From Hemibagrus wyckioides (lineage: Eukaryota > Chordata > Actinopteri > Siluriformes > Bagridae), in assembly GCF_019097595.1 (NCBI RefSeq), contig NC_080735.1, forward strand, positions 13,021,417 to 13,085,416: DNA of 64,000 nucleotides, given 5' to 3'. Positions 25,070-36,693 of this stretch are shown here, piece after piece (position 1 is the first letter of the stretch; each line of letters begins with the position of its first letter). The notes under the pieces are model-generated. The model saw nothing but the letters and a program-made list of their open reading frames with translations. It was not told the origin of the DNA and ran no database searches. The position numbers and the translations under genes were made by a program.

Positions 25070-25221
25070 TATTATATATGTTATTTTTATTAGCTATCAA
25101 GTCATTTATAATGTTAAACAAAAAAAAGGAATAAAAAACTGAAAGGATGTTGTGTTGAAATCTTTCTCCAATAAAAAGTGCAAAATTTTACATAAAGATT
25201 TCACATAAAGATTATTAAAAT

Positions 25222-25222
<1 letters not shown>

Positions 25223-25270
<48 letters not shown>
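25223..25270. repeat. (ATT)n microsatellite
   Basis: ATT array followed by GTT units. Confidence 0.95.
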
Positions 25271-25273
<3 letters not shown>

Positions 25274-27100
25274 TGTTGTTGTTGTAATAGCAAATGATAG
25301 TCAAAGATGAAATTATAAAATGGGCCATTAATAATTATTATAATAATAAAATAGATAATAGCTATAGACAAAAAGAAAATAAATATCTAAATGAAATGTT
25401 TAAATAACCTTTTTAATAAATAATATTAATTATTATTTCAGTATATCTAAATATGAAACTGTTTAAGGAAAATCTTTATAGCTAAATAACTGCAGTTGAA
25501 ATGTGAAAGTGTGAAAATGTTTTAATGTCATCTAATACAGTAAAATTCATACAAATAAATTCATAAATCAACCATTTTCTAGGATTAGAATTTCTTACAA
25601 ATTCTTTTGCATTTAATTGTATGGAATCTCGCCGCATCACGTCACGTTATTTACTAAATGTGAGTTTCTCTTGAGATTTGTTTTTAGTAAAGTAGCTTTG
25701 ATATGAGGAGTGTGTGCGACTAATAGACAGTGGAAACATGATTGGTTATGGTGTCTATATAAATTAGTGTGGATTTAATTGGGTTTTTAAAATACAGTTG
25801 ATAAATAAAGCTGAATTCATGGACGTGTTCGGTTGAAGTGACAGGGTGGCAGACAGACATTAAGACTTTATAGGACTGAGTGAAAATGTTATGTTTTTTT
25901 TTTTTAGAGATATATTAATTATTACGGTTATATACAAAACTCTGTAAAATTATACTGTAAAATTAAGTATTATAAAGAAGTACATCTGCTTGCCAAAATC
26001 TGTATAGATCCATGTCTAGATTCTAAACTTTTTCAGGTTTCAAGCCCCAGTATTCCTCTTTTTTAATGACTTTCTCTTCTTGTGTGGTCAACATCCCAAC
26101 AAGAAAATGGCACCCTATCCCCAACTCACTCAGTAGGCATCACGTGCCATTTTTTCGTCATGTTAAGCTCTGACATGTTTATTGTATTGGTGCAAAATTC
26201 ATAGTCTTACATTTTGAGGCAATTTATCTGGATTCGAACACTTCGGTCTCACCTGCCAATATAAAGACATGACACTTCATCATAAACAAGCATCAAGCAT
26301 CAATCCCAGATGAGATAAACAAACCATTTGCCTTTAGTCTGGGGTTTACCAAATCCTCTGGCATCCATGCCATAGCTTCACATATTGATTTATATAACAT
26401 TTTTCACAGAGCAGCGCTCTAATAGCCAATGATTTTTATCCCACGTCCTTGGCTGACTATATAGAACTGTCAGTCCCAAGTAACAGTGGCAGTACTGCAT
26501 GACAGACAGCTGTATTGATCATCAGCCAGAGTGTGTCTGAAGGACCTCATCTCTACTGAAGGGAAAAAAAAATCACAGGCCCTTCAGTAGTAGCTGTTGA
26601 GAAGCAGGCGGATGGACAAGGCTGAATTGCTCTGGATAGCCGGTGCACTGTAGATGATAGATTGTACAATTAAATAGTTGAATTGAATTGTCTTTGGTTT
26701 GCTTTAAGTTCAACTTCAATACTATCTAGCAGCATTCTGTTCTGGTTTTACTTTGAGTCTCTGCCTCATGAAATGTTTTTGCCCGGCCTTGCAGACTCTT
26801 CACAGATCTCAACAATGAGGGAGAAAATTTTCAGCTTCAAAACAAGTTGCAGATGGAGCCACAATAACCATGAGATAGAAGCAAAACCCAACATCCCTCA
26901 TGAGGTCATTATTCACCGAACACTTGTGAACAATGAGAACACACACTCGCTCTCTTTCACCTAAGTACAAGACCAATTTGTATGTATTTTCCTGGACTCC
27001 CTTTATTTTAGTCTTTCTCTGTTTCCTTTTGCTACCCTCCCACCTTTTTCGATCTCCGACATTCCCCTCACCCTATTTTACCCTTTCATCCTCTATTGCT
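25271..27100. other. Intergenic, nothing firm
   Basis: AT-rich to about 26000, then more balanced. 26200-26480 is non-repetitive without a credible exon. 26683-26964 has a domainless open frame. Confidence 0.4.
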
Positions 27101-27103
27101 CAA

Positions 27104-27106
<3 letters not shown>

Positions 27107-27137
<31 letters not shown>
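27107..27137. repeat. (CT)n microsatellite
   Basis: CT array. Confidence 0.9.
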
Positions 27138-27140
<3 letters not shown>

Positions 27141-27179
27141 ACCTCTACCTTTCGGCGTTTTGCACTCGTCTCCTCCAAG

Positions 27180-27420
27180 GTCTGCCAGCACAATAGCTGA
27201 ACGGCAGATTTGCATTTTTGCCTGCCGCCTGTGTCTGACATTGTAAGAGTGAATAAGAGTTCACCCTCCAGGCCACTCACCTCTCTCCGCACAGCTAATT
27301 ACAGCCTTCACAATTAGCATGCTAATGCTAGTCACAGCATGAATGTCATCCGCCGCTAATAAAGCCTTGGCCTTGCAGCTAACTGCCTGCCAGCTAGTGT
27401 ATTATCCCATATTATCCATT
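27180..27420. promoter_or_regulatory. Candidate enhancer with octamer and ATTAGCATGCTAAT palindrome
   Basis: A non-repetitive block of balanced composition. It contains the octamer ATTTGCAT (27208-27215), a perfect 14-bp palindrome ATTAGCATGCTAAT (27313-27326) overlapped on its left by ACAATTAG, and further CTAATTAC and GCTAATAA words. ACAAT next to a TAGCATGCTAAT palindrome looks like adjacent SOX and POU/homeodomain sites. Function is inferred. Confidence 0.4.
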
Positions 27421-28130
27421 CATTTGTACATAAACCCATTTTAGGCTAATTAACTTTGGCTTATGCTTGCATTTAAAGTAAAAAAAAAAAAAGCTTTAGT
27501 GAGCTGGTCAAGCAGGCTAGCTTAGCAAACTAGTCAAGACCATCATTATGTACAACACAGCTTTGCCTAAACTAGACAGCAGCTCTTCGAAATTTAATAT
27601 ACGGACAAGACAAAACAAGAGGAAAAAAAAGATTTCCTTTTGTAAAGGCACTAAACCATTTTCCTGGTTAGGACAATACACTGTGGGAGTTACAAATTGG
27701 ATGAGAGATGTGGGCTAAACTATAACAGATGGGGATACGATGGTCTAAACTGGTTATATAAGACTCCCTGTGGACCAATTTTGTGTCGATACTTTATTAA
27801 AACCACTATCAAATGGACACTTTATCTAGTTTCTCACTCAATGCTGTTTTCCAGTCAAGAAAACCAGTCTGAGACAAATCCAGAGGGACGACTGGCTACT
27901 CTCTACCAAATTTAGAGTACTAGAAATCGACATGTTGTTCATATGTTCAATATGGCAGGTGTATTCGCTTAGTTTCAGCAAAATTTCCAGCTAAACTCCA
28001 TCTCAAAACCCACACAAAAGAACTCAAAGTAGAGCACAAATTCAGACATTAGATAAACAGACACATTTTCTCAGCCTTTGTGTTGGACACAAGGCCACAT
28101 TGGAGCACATGCAGCATTTCTGATGCACAG
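27421..28130. other. Intergenic, nothing recognised
   Basis: No exon or known repeat seen. Confidence 0.45.
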
Positions 28131-28221
28131 ATATTATATTATATTATATTATATTATATTATATTATATTATATTATATTATATTATATTATATTATATT
28201 ATATTATATTATATTATATTT
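28131..28221. repeat. (ATATT)n pentanucleotide array
   Basis: Eighteen consecutive perfect ATATT units. Confidence 0.97.
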
Positions 28222-28757
28222 TAGTAGTATTAGTAGTAGTGTTATAATATCTATTACCTTGTATAATGTACGTGATATATGTTTCTATCTAACAGTAGGA
28301 ATATTTCTATAGACTATAGCGAGACCGTCTGCTCTTACTGCCTTTGTTGGCAGAAATGCATTTAAATGTATTTAGATTATTCGCTGTGAAACAAATGGCT
28401 TGACTAAACTGTAACATGGCATGAAGCCTACGTAACATCTTACGGTTTCCGACATTGGCTTGTGTAAATGCTCATAAGCAGTATTAGTTCAATGCACAAC
28501 ATTTTATATGTTACACAAGCATTTAAATAGTGCATTATAATATCAGTTCATAAGAAAATGTTATATTATAGCGTAGCTCTGTGCTACTCTCATGCCCTTT
28601 TATATTCTGTTTATATGACATGTTATTAATGCATTTATAATGGGATTCGTCGGAGGTGATAAGTAGTTTACGGAAAGTAGTGATTATTTATAAGGTTGCT
28701 TGATTTTAGGGTTAGAATGATTAGTAGAATATAAAATACTCATGTTCAATCTTATAC

Positions 28758-28872
28758 GCAGGTTTTTTTTTATTCCAACCAATTAGGAGTCACAACTGAT
28801 TCTAACAATTTAATCAGATGATTTTGGTCTTTTTTGGCTATAAGGTTTGAAATGAAAACCTCCAGCCATACG
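28758..28872. mobile_element. Decayed palindromic MITE, second family member
   Basis: Begins GCAGGTTTT, then TATTCCAACCAATTAGGAG, and ends AAATGAAAACCTCCAGCC. This matches in order the element at 52021-52166, including the central TTTAATCAG and TTGG segments, though heavily mutated. Confidence 0.6.
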
Positions 28873-29259
28873 ATTTCTTCGTGGATAAGTTTGTGCGCCT
28901 AGATAACAGATTATAGTAACACTTTAAGAAATGAATGCAGTTGTACTGTATCTGTGTTATTATTCCTCCAGAAGAGCATTCATTCAGCTTAGTGAGATGC
29001 CCATCACAGATAAATCACTTTAGCATGACATATGGTGAATTCATTAGCAATTTATTACAGTAATTTACTTTCAGATTTGACCTGTTCCATTTAGATACAA
29101 TTATGGAAAGCGTCTGCATTGTGTGCTCTTGCTGGTGTTCTCTGGGCTAAGTGGAATTTAGTGTTTTGTACTAGCGCAACTGCATTGCATTAACATGAAC
29201 TCGCAGTGGTCAATCTGGTCAATGAAGTAAACGTATTACTACACGTCTAATGCTTTTCA

Positions 29260-29520
29260 TTCAGCCAAATGTTCCTTAGCCGATACCACCGACAGCTGTG
29301 GTCAAGACGAGTCTCTTCTATGACACTATTGTTCCTTTCCTCCTCTAATTCTGCCATACGTTACAATGGGCTCCGGGGCTACAAGGAGGCTCAGGTGACA
29401 GCAGGACAGAATGAACTGTCATTCGTAATAGAATAAAAAAAATCTGTCACCCGGCATTTGTAAACCTGTCACCAATTGGCCAGATTAAGTGAGATGAACC
29501 TGAGTCTGATGGAGGGTGAG
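29260..29520. promoter_or_regulatory. Candidate non-coding regulatory island
   Basis: Long non-repetitive block of mixed composition with CAGCTG, ACAATGGG (SOX-like) and CCAATTGGCCAG words and no long open frame. It stands out from flanking AT-rich DNA. Confidence 0.3.
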
Positions 29521-29680
29521 AGCAGGGTATTAAGAGTACGCCGGGTGTGTGTTGGGTGAATAGGAAATGAAAGTGGCAGAAGGACTTTCATGTGATTGAT
29601 GCATTTTTGATGCATTTCTTAATATCCTTTCAAAAAGGCCAAAGAGCCTGTTGAGAAAGAGGCAAGCAAAGAGGGGAGGG

Positions 29681-29683
<3 letters not shown>

Positions 29684-29711
<28 letters not shown>

Positions 29712-29741
29712 AAGATTAAGAGAGAGAGAGAGAGAGAGAGA
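29684..29741. repeat. (TG)n and (AG)n compound microsatellite
   Basis: TG array 29684-29711, then AG array 29718-29741. Confidence 0.93.
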
Positions 29742-30472
29742 CAGAAAGAACAAGGGAATATGAGAGAGGCTGTGTGTGTGTGTGTTTCCAAATGGAATTA
29801 GAATAACATATGCACCCAATACCCCTGTTGAGCTCCACCGTTAAGGGCAAGGGTGAAGAGTATGTAACAGCACACACTCATAATAGCGTGTATTTTCATG
29901 GCGACGCCCACTCTAACCCAAATCCAAAAAGCGTCTCCCACTTCACAGAAGGCTCCTTATAAAACTTCCAACAAGTGAGAACAGCTTAATGAATTCATTA
30001 CTGAAGCTTTCACTGATGTCAGGGGTTATGTGGAGCGTTTTCAGCATTGTGGTCTGGTCTGAACTCTGCAAGGAGACAAATAATCTGATAACGCTTGACA
30101 TTAAGATGTACTAAACAGACTTTATTTACCGCTTTAATTATCTGTAACAAACTTCAGCTTCAATGTACCTAAAAAAATGTAAACAAAATAATCATCACTG
30201 ATATTAATTGTGGATTAAAATAAGTAAACTAACAAACATATGCTTTGTGTTGTTGTTATTCCGTTTTATTTATTTAAGAACAATTCCAACTTGGATGCCA
30301 TATTCAATCTGTCGAAACTATTTATCTAGTTAATTAAACTAGTTATAATTTGTTTATTTATTTTCTATAAGAGCAATTCCTACATGATATATGTCCACAT
30401 TCTAATACATTATTTTTAGTCCATTTTTATTAATGATATCTAAGATGAATTTCAAGTAGATTAAAACGACAT
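29742..30472. other. Intergenic, nothing recognised
   Basis: No gene or known repeat. Confidence 0.45.
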
Positions 30473-30803
30473 GGGCAGCACGGTGGCTTAGTGGTTAGCA
30501 CTCACAGCAAGAAGGTCCTGGGTTCGAATCCCGGGTTCGAACAGGCATGTTCTCCCCGTGCCTGCGTAGGTTTACTCCGGTTTCCTCCCACAGTCCAAAA
30601 ACTTGTACATTAAGTTGATTAGTAATTCTAAATTGCCCATAGGAGTGAGTGTGAGTGTGTGTGGTTGTCTATATATGTGGCCCTGTGATGGACTGGTGAC
30701 CTGTCCAGGGTGTACCCCTGCCTTTCGCCCAATGTGTGCTGGGATAGGCTCCAGCAGATCCCTGTGACCCTGATTAGGAATGAAGGTATTGAAAATGGAT
30801 GGA
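30473..30803 (+). mobile_element. tRNA-derived SINE, GGCAGCACGGTGG family
   Basis: Head GGGCAGCACGGTGGCTTAGT carries an A-box-like TGGCTTAGTGGTTAGCA and a B-box GGGTTCGAATCCC. The body includes CATGTTCTCCCCGTG and GGACTGGTGACCTGTCCAGG, and the tail ends AATGGATGGA. The segment between the A and B boxes has lost a few bases compared with the copy at 63334. Widely dispersed in fish. The pol III head call is from motif recognition. Confidence 0.75.
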
Positions 30804-31120
30804 CAACGTTCTATTGAATAAACAAACACATATGATGATATCAGTGATATGATGATGGTTATGGAAGAAGTCTTCAGGGTCAACTTATCATGGGACAAAA
30901 ATCTCTGAGCCTTCTTGTTACTGGGTAACATTACAGGCTTTTTTTATTATTTCATTTTATTTATTAGCATAAGAAAAAGAAAAACAGAGAGACTGCCGAG
31001 GAAACAACTATATATACTTACATATTTGTTAAGTGATAATAGGAACTTGCAGATGTCTTGTCTTGCAGATGCTCCTCAAATTTGCTGAACAATTTCTGCA
31101 GTGTGGTAGAGAGCACTGCA

Positions 31121-31252
31121 TTTACATGTCTGGTATTTGGCAGATGCCCTGACCCAGAGTGATTTACAATTTAGTTCATTTTATACAACTGAGCAATTGA
31201 AGGTTAAGGGCCCAATCAGTAGTCCAACACCTTAACCACTAAGTTATCCTCC
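31121..31252 (-). mobile_element. tRNA-derived SINE with L2-type tail, internally deleted
   Basis: On the minus strand it starts near TTAGTGGTTAAGGTGTTGGA (tRNA A-box region) and ends with the L2-type tail (ATCACTCTGGGTCAGGGCA, then TCTGCCAAATACC). The B-box portion present in the copies at 55400 and 56553 is missing. Confidence 0.7.
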
Positions 31253-31465
31253 TGAAAGTGAACACAGCTATTAGGGAATACCGTTGTCGTGAAAGGTCTG
31301 CAACAATGATTATGTAGGTGGTATGTGTGAAAGTAAGATCCAGATGAACTCCAGGACCTAAGTTTTCTGAGCAGAACATTGTCCAGAGCATCACACTCTG
31401 CCTCTGCTGGCATGACTTTTATTCCTAGTGCATCGTAGTGCCATCTCTTCTTTAAGTAAGTGACA

Positions 31466-31486
31466 CACACACACACACACACACAG
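31466..31486. repeat. (CA)n microsatellite
   Basis: Short pure CA array. Confidence 0.9.
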
Positions 31487-31540
31487 CTTTGCACATGATG
31501 TGAAAGAAAAGATTATTTACTAGACCAGGCCACCATCTTC

Positions 31541-31688
31541 CATTGGTCCAGTTCTGATGTTCACATGCCTATTTAAGGCATGTTTATCAATGGACACTCT
31601 GACTGGTCAACAAGCTATGATGCACTATGTTTTCTGATACCTTTCTACATTAATGTTTTCAGCAATTTGTGATAATGTAACTCTTCCT
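31541..31688 (-). mobile_element. Tc1/mariner-like transposon relic
   Basis: Read on the plus strand, TCTGATGTTCACATGCC, GGACACTCTGACTGGTC, GATGCACTATGTTTTCTGAT and CAGCAATTTG match, from memory, the antisense of a common fish Tc1/mariner-family transposase region. Only about 150 bp remain. Confidence 0.5.
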
Positions 31689-32484
31689 AACATTTAAAAA
31701 TGTAAGTATATGGAAAACAGTAAGCATACAGCCGAAAAAGCATAACAAAAAATATCAATTTGTGTTTGTGGAATTCAACGGCAAATGAAAAACTTTCAAA
31801 AGTTTGTGGTTAGAAAGATATTGTAATATTCTTGTCAAAAACAATATCCATTTTTCCCTAAATATCATTCTGCTTGATCAAGGGAACAGCTGTTTACATT
31901 TTGTGGCTCCCATTGGCACTCAACCTGCAGCTTCCACACAACATATAAAGCCCAGAGCCACAATACAATTCAGTGAAATTGTCAAAAAAAAATTCTTTCG
32001 CAATAAATAGAGTGGCTCAGACCAAGGAGACACCGCTCCCCACAGATACTACCTACTGAGAAACAACTTTCTTTTCCTTTTCAAAGTGGAGTAATTAGTC
32101 CAGCACTGCACATGCAACTCCTGTAAGATTTCAGCACGGCGAAATTAATTTCATTTTCTCACGCAGTGACACAGCAGACTCGACTGCTCAGGCACCCTGT
32201 GTTGTGTTTCTCAGTGTGAGAAATGATTGTAGCATTATCCAGACTGGTGAAAACAATGTCCCTAAGGAACCTAGGGAAAAAAAATAATTCCTCTGCCATC
32301 TTGTTGCATGATTGTGGGATAGATTTATAAGAATTTCACAACGTAAAGAAATTTTACAAAATGAGAGAAAGTTCAAGATTATAAGTCAAATGGGAAAGAA
32401 AATGCTTGACCTCACCCAGGGTCACTGATTTTATAGGAAATTGTTGCAGGTAACATTTAAAATAAAGGTCAGTGGGTGTTCTGT
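31689..32484. other. Intergenic, nothing recognised
   Basis: No gene or known repeat. Confidence 0.45.
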
Positions 32485-32590
32485 ATAATAAGTGCAGACA
32501 GAATCTAATGTCTACGATGTACAGAAAATAATTCTGTTGTAACATATTGTATATTGCAAAAATTGGAAGAGGGAAAGGGGGATTATTGAG
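32485..32590 (+). repeat. Copy B of the 90-100 bp repeat pair
   Basis: Partner of 11785-11880. The best shared run is AGAGGGAAAGGGGGATT, preceded by CAGACAG, GATGTACA and TTCTGTTGTA in the same order. The copies are 20.7 kb apart and in the same orientation. Confidence 0.65.
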
Positions 32591-33335
32591 CGCATAATAG
32601 CTCTAGCAGGTGAGAAAAAATATATTGCAGATCCGGTAAATCAGAAATGAGTGGCCAAAGCTAAGAAAAGGAAATAAAATCTACCTAATTTTGAGTCAGT
32701 TATTTTGAGTAGTTTCCAGTCTTTTGGAGATCTGTGAGACCATCCCGAGTAAATACCTGGCAACCCTGCTCACCTGTCTTAACCATTTTCCTAGAAGTTG
32801 AACTTATGTGAATTCATTTACATGCTGAAATCATTTGATGCTACTGGGTAGGTCTTATTTTCCAACACTGAGCATTTAAACATCACACAGAGCATTTACT
32901 CTTCTTTTAAGAATAATCTGTCATGCTTTTCACAACTCTATTGAACTAAAGGTCAAATTTACATTTACTTATTCATTCATCTAAAAAAATGGGACTCTTG
33001 ATTCTGTAGGACTCGTGAATATGAGGAAAGAATAACAGAAGTGTGAAGCTGCAACCACTTAACTGTCCTGTCTATGGCTTTCCCCATTTCTACATGTATG
33101 TAATCATGAGATCCTGCTGGTTTCACATGCGTCGTTGTAGTTAGACTGACTTTCTAGTTGTTTTGGATGTTTCGGTGGCATTCTGATGGAAAACTCAAAA
33201 ACCACTGCAGCTCTAAAAACAAACTTTCTCTGTTGATATTCAATGTTGGCTCCATTTTACCCTGTTAACAGTCTGTCATATTAGACCAAAAAAAAACAAA
33301 ACTAAATGCAAAAATATAAAAAAAAAATTAAAAAA
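32591..33335. other. Intergenic, nothing recognised
   Basis: AT-rich, no gene seen. Confidence 0.45.
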
Positions 33336-33690
33336 TGACCAGCAGTGGCACTTACAGCGAGAGAACAGAGCGAGAGCCGTCTCATCACCTCATCTGTAAT
33401 GAAACGAGCCCCGACGGAATCCTCTCAACATGGTATTAATCAGAGCGCCGTCTACCCCCCACCCGCACCGCCCGAAAATATCAGCCCTCTGTGTGACAAA
33501 GGCTCCCCTCAGCTTCAACAAGCAGATCATTATCTGCTCCGGTAGGAAATTAAAGACGGAGGGATGGAGGGTGGTGAGGGGGTGTCAGGCCTCGGCCCCG
33601 TAATATGCGGATATGCAGATTGGCAGGTGGAAAGGCAGGACGAGACTGGCTAACGCGGGGGCTACTTGATTAATATGCGACCCTGCCGGA
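33336..33690. promoter_or_regulatory. Candidate CpG-containing regulatory island
   Basis: Abrupt shift to GC-rich, CpG-bearing DNA in an AT-rich desert, with GGTATTAATCAGAGCGCCG and GATCATTATCTGC words. The 66-codon frame at 33345 has no domain. It is followed by a G-rich tract at 33727-33796. It could be a distal enhancer or an unannotated promoter. Confidence 0.35.
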
Positions 33691-33726
33691 TGAATACCAA
33701 ATCAGACACCACTGTCTTGTGCTGTT

Positions 33727-33796
33727 GGGGGTTGGATGGGGAGAGGAGGTGGCGGTGGCGGTGGCGGCGGGGGGGGTGGTGGTGGTGGTGGGGGGG
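33727..33796. repeat. G-rich tract, possible G-quadruplex
   Basis: Many closely spaced G-runs (GGGG, GGG, then GGTGGCGGTGGCGG units and two runs of seven or more Gs) on the plus strand satisfy the usual spacing for a G4 fold. Confidence 0.6.
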
Positions 33797-34600
33797 TACT
33801 CGCAGTGAAATGTCAACATTGGCGTACCACTCTCCCATCCGTGTTTGGTCACAGATGGGGAAAAAAGTGATCAGTGTTTAAAAGAGGCTCAGCAAGAGAT
33901 TATAAGGTCCTCGTTTTTAAAGAGCAGGGAGTATTTGGGATCATGATGGGTTTGTTTAAGGAGCAAGAGCTGCAGGGGGTCTGATTAGAGGATAGAGAGA
34001 AGGAATGATTTCAGAGTCACACTGCTCCAGGGAATGTGTGGTTATCAGACAGAACGATCCTTTCAGAAAATCTGGCCAAACAAGTGTTACATATACTGAG
34101 GAGTGTTTTTTTTAGAGGCATGGACCCTTTGGGCTATAGACACTTGCTTTTGTTGTATAATTTAATTGTTTAATATTACTTAATTTAACAGTATATCCAA
34201 GCTCTATAACAAGACAAAATTACAATACAAAAATACAAAAATTAAGAACAGTAAAAATGCATATATTAATCATAAAATAATACATGCATAGTAAAACTTG
34301 TAAATATCCATATACAATGGGTAATATATGTTTGTGTACTAGGAGAGACACTGGTCACTGTCTTTTAGATTTAGATTATTAAAATCACTTTTATGTGACA
34401 AACTTTTCTTAAGAGGAACCTAGACTAGGTATTTCAGTAGCCTCTGGACCCTTTAAAAACAAGCCAGCCAAATAAATCAGGGGATAGAAAATACAGACTG
34501 AAGATGCCGGTGGTATTTTTTCTTTACTGTTAACTGCAGTATGATGTAACAACAAACACCAAAAAACAAAAACAAATAAAAAACACTGCTGATATGATGA
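33797..34600. other. Intergenic, nothing recognised
   Basis: No gene or known repeat. Confidence 0.4.
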
Positions 34601-34906
34601 TATACACAATATGGCTAAAAGTTATATACACAATATGGCTAAAAGTTTGTGCACATCAGACCAGTCACGATTTAGTCCACATTTGTTGTAATTAGCTCCA
34701 TTATTCCGGGACGGTATTTCACATTATTGTAGAGTGTGGCTGTGGGGATTCGTAATCATTCAGATACAAGAGCATTCGTGATGCTGAGGTCAAGGTTCCA
34801 ACCTGTATCCACTATAGCAAACCATGTCTTTATGGAGCTTTGTGCACAGGGGCATTGTCAAGCTCTAACAGGTTTGGACCTCTTAGTTCCAATGAAGGGA
34901 ATTCTG
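34601..34906 (-). mobile_element. Tc1/mariner-like relic with duplicated end
   Basis: Same family as 10333-10493, opposite strand. The terminal AATATGGCTAAAAGTTTGTG is followed by GTGTGGCTGTGGGGATTCGT, then ACCATGTCTTTATGGAGCTT and TGTGCACAGGGGCATTGTCA, antisense of the transposase region. The central part is deleted. The first 21 bp of the end occur twice (34601-34621 and 34625-34645). Confidence 0.78.
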
Positions 34907-35845
34907 TGGTAAGAGGAAGGTCATATATGAGAGTGATGGAGTCTAGAATATATTGATAATATATTTGTTCATGGCTGCTGTCATGTCATTAATCACTGCA
35001 AATATGGCTTCCACTCTCATTATCAAGGAGCACATATAACATCGAAAACAGCAATCCAGTCCATTTTATAGAAATAGTATAGTAAACAGAAAATGCTATA
35101 TTTTACATGTAGTAAAATACAACACTGCGAGGCTGCTGAATTGTTCTTGATAAGGTGCCAAGATTTGGACTTCTAAAGCATGTTGACCACCAATTTTACA
35201 TAAAAACACTTGCCATTAAGACAAAAAAATGTGGATTGAGGAAGCAGGTTCCATTTTTTCTTTACTGTTAACTGCTATAAATATATATATATATATACAA
35301 ATGTCCTCAAATTGCATTTATAGTGTTTTTAAGTTTGTATTTCAGACAGAATTTCTAGCATGCATTATAGTGGTTATATTAAACTATTCATTCTGCAGTA
35401 CTTCTTCTGTCGAGCCAATATTGTGCAAAGAAGATGGACTAAAGTTCAAGGTCATAATCAGACATTTCCCATTTACAGCAAACTTCACCCAACATTATCA
35501 GAACAGTTAGATAAAGCCCAATTTTGTGGAGATACTTATGCTCATACAACTTAAAACCTTAATAAACAGAAAAAACATCAGGATGCTCCAATAACAAAAA
35601 GATGTCTTGTCTGTTAATTTAATGAGCACAAAATGGTCAGTAACAAAAATATTACCTATCATAAACCATTAAGAAAAGCTAATTTTAAGGTTAAAAACAG
35701 CCTCCAGTATGTAATTTAGATGGATCAACTACTATATCGGCGGCATAACTTCATACAGAAGCTACAGTTTGAAAGTTACACTTTTACACTGCTACTAATA
35801 GACAAATGAGACGGGTTTATATGTATAAAGAATTTTATTTTCAAT
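34907..35845. other. Intergenic between Tc1-type relics
   Basis: AT-rich. It might contain more of the decayed Tc1 element at 35846, but I cannot align it. An AT run lies at 35279-35297. Confidence 0.35.
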
Positions 35846-36110
35846 AATTTTAGATATCAGCAACACTATGACCATTTCGAAATCCGTCTTGCTTGTGTTT
35901 TGAAGCAGTACAAGACCCCAGGGACAGGAATCAAGTCAATCTCCTGACCTGAAACCCTCTGAAAATGCATTTTGCTCACTGAAGACATGACTGAGGGCAA
36001 AAAGTAACCTGAAACAACTGATTGAAATTCACTGCCCTGGAGTACAGTCAAGCTCACAAAACTGTCTATCAATCTCCACAATGCACAGTACAGCTGTATA
36101 TAACGAGTCT
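35846..36110 (+). pseudogene. Tc1-like transposase C-terminal pseudogene
   Basis: One plus-strand frame (from about 35854) reads YQQHYDHFEIRL, resembling the FQQDNDPKHxSK motif of Tc1 transposases that carries a catalytic aspartate. After a frameshift, the frame from about 35934 reads SQSPDLKPSENAFCSLKT, matching the canonical SQSPDLNPIExxFxxLKT motif. A stop follows, then KSNLKQLIE. The Glu of the DDE triad region is present, but Asn-Pro-Ile has become Lys-Pro-Ser. The frame shift and stop show it is dead. It is a different family from the neighbouring relic at 34601. Confidence 0.72.
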
Positions 36111-36301
36111 ATAGTGTATCTGTTACAGCTAGCAGAGTCATTCACAATTCCTCAGGCACCATCTCTTATTAATTTAAAAAACAGCAAAAAATTATTTTTA
36201 CATTTCAGTGTTTAACTTTTACTTTTTGATTTTCTTTACTTTGCTTTAATTGTTGTACTTTTATTCCATTTTTTCTATGTTTACAAATATATTGTTCTAT
36301 T

Positions 36302-36519
36302 ATTGTTATTATTATTATTACTTACTATTGTATTGTTGACTACATGTTCATTTTTGTTTTTTGTTTTTCATACACACCATAGAGCATGGTGTTAAAATAT
36401 TTATTATTATTATTATTATTATTATTTTTATCTTCTTTTACTATTGTATTGTTCGCTATGACTTCATTTTTGTGGTTATTTTCATACATGCCATAAAGCA
36501 TGGTGTTGTTAAGAAAAAA

Positions 36520-36565
<46 letters not shown>
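36302..36565 (+). repeat. Tandem duplication, 116-bp period, with ATT arrays
   Basis: Two units share CTATTGTATTGTT, CATTTTTGT, TTTTCATACA, CATAxAGCATGGTGTT and AATATTTATTATTATT in order. CTATTG starts at 36325 and again at 36441. Each unit ends in an ATT array (36401-36426 and 36519-36565). The duplication probably used these arrays. Confidence 0.8.
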
Positions 36566-36645
36566 ATTGGTTCTACTAAATATATTTTCCGAAACTTTGA
36601 ACTCAGCCATAATCTGAGGCCAAGGCCACGGACAGAAGTAAAAAT

Positions 36646-36693
36646 GAAGAAGAAGAAGAAGAAGAAAAAGAAGAAGAAGAAGAAGAAGAAGAA
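36646..36693. repeat. (GAA)n microsatellite
   Basis: GAA units with one AAAAAG interruption, 80 bp after the ATT arrays. Confidence 0.93.

Noticed and set aside
30473..30560. Possible functional tRNA gene
   Set aside because: A and B boxes are present, but the sequence does not fold as a full tRNA and continues into a SINE body seen again at 63334.
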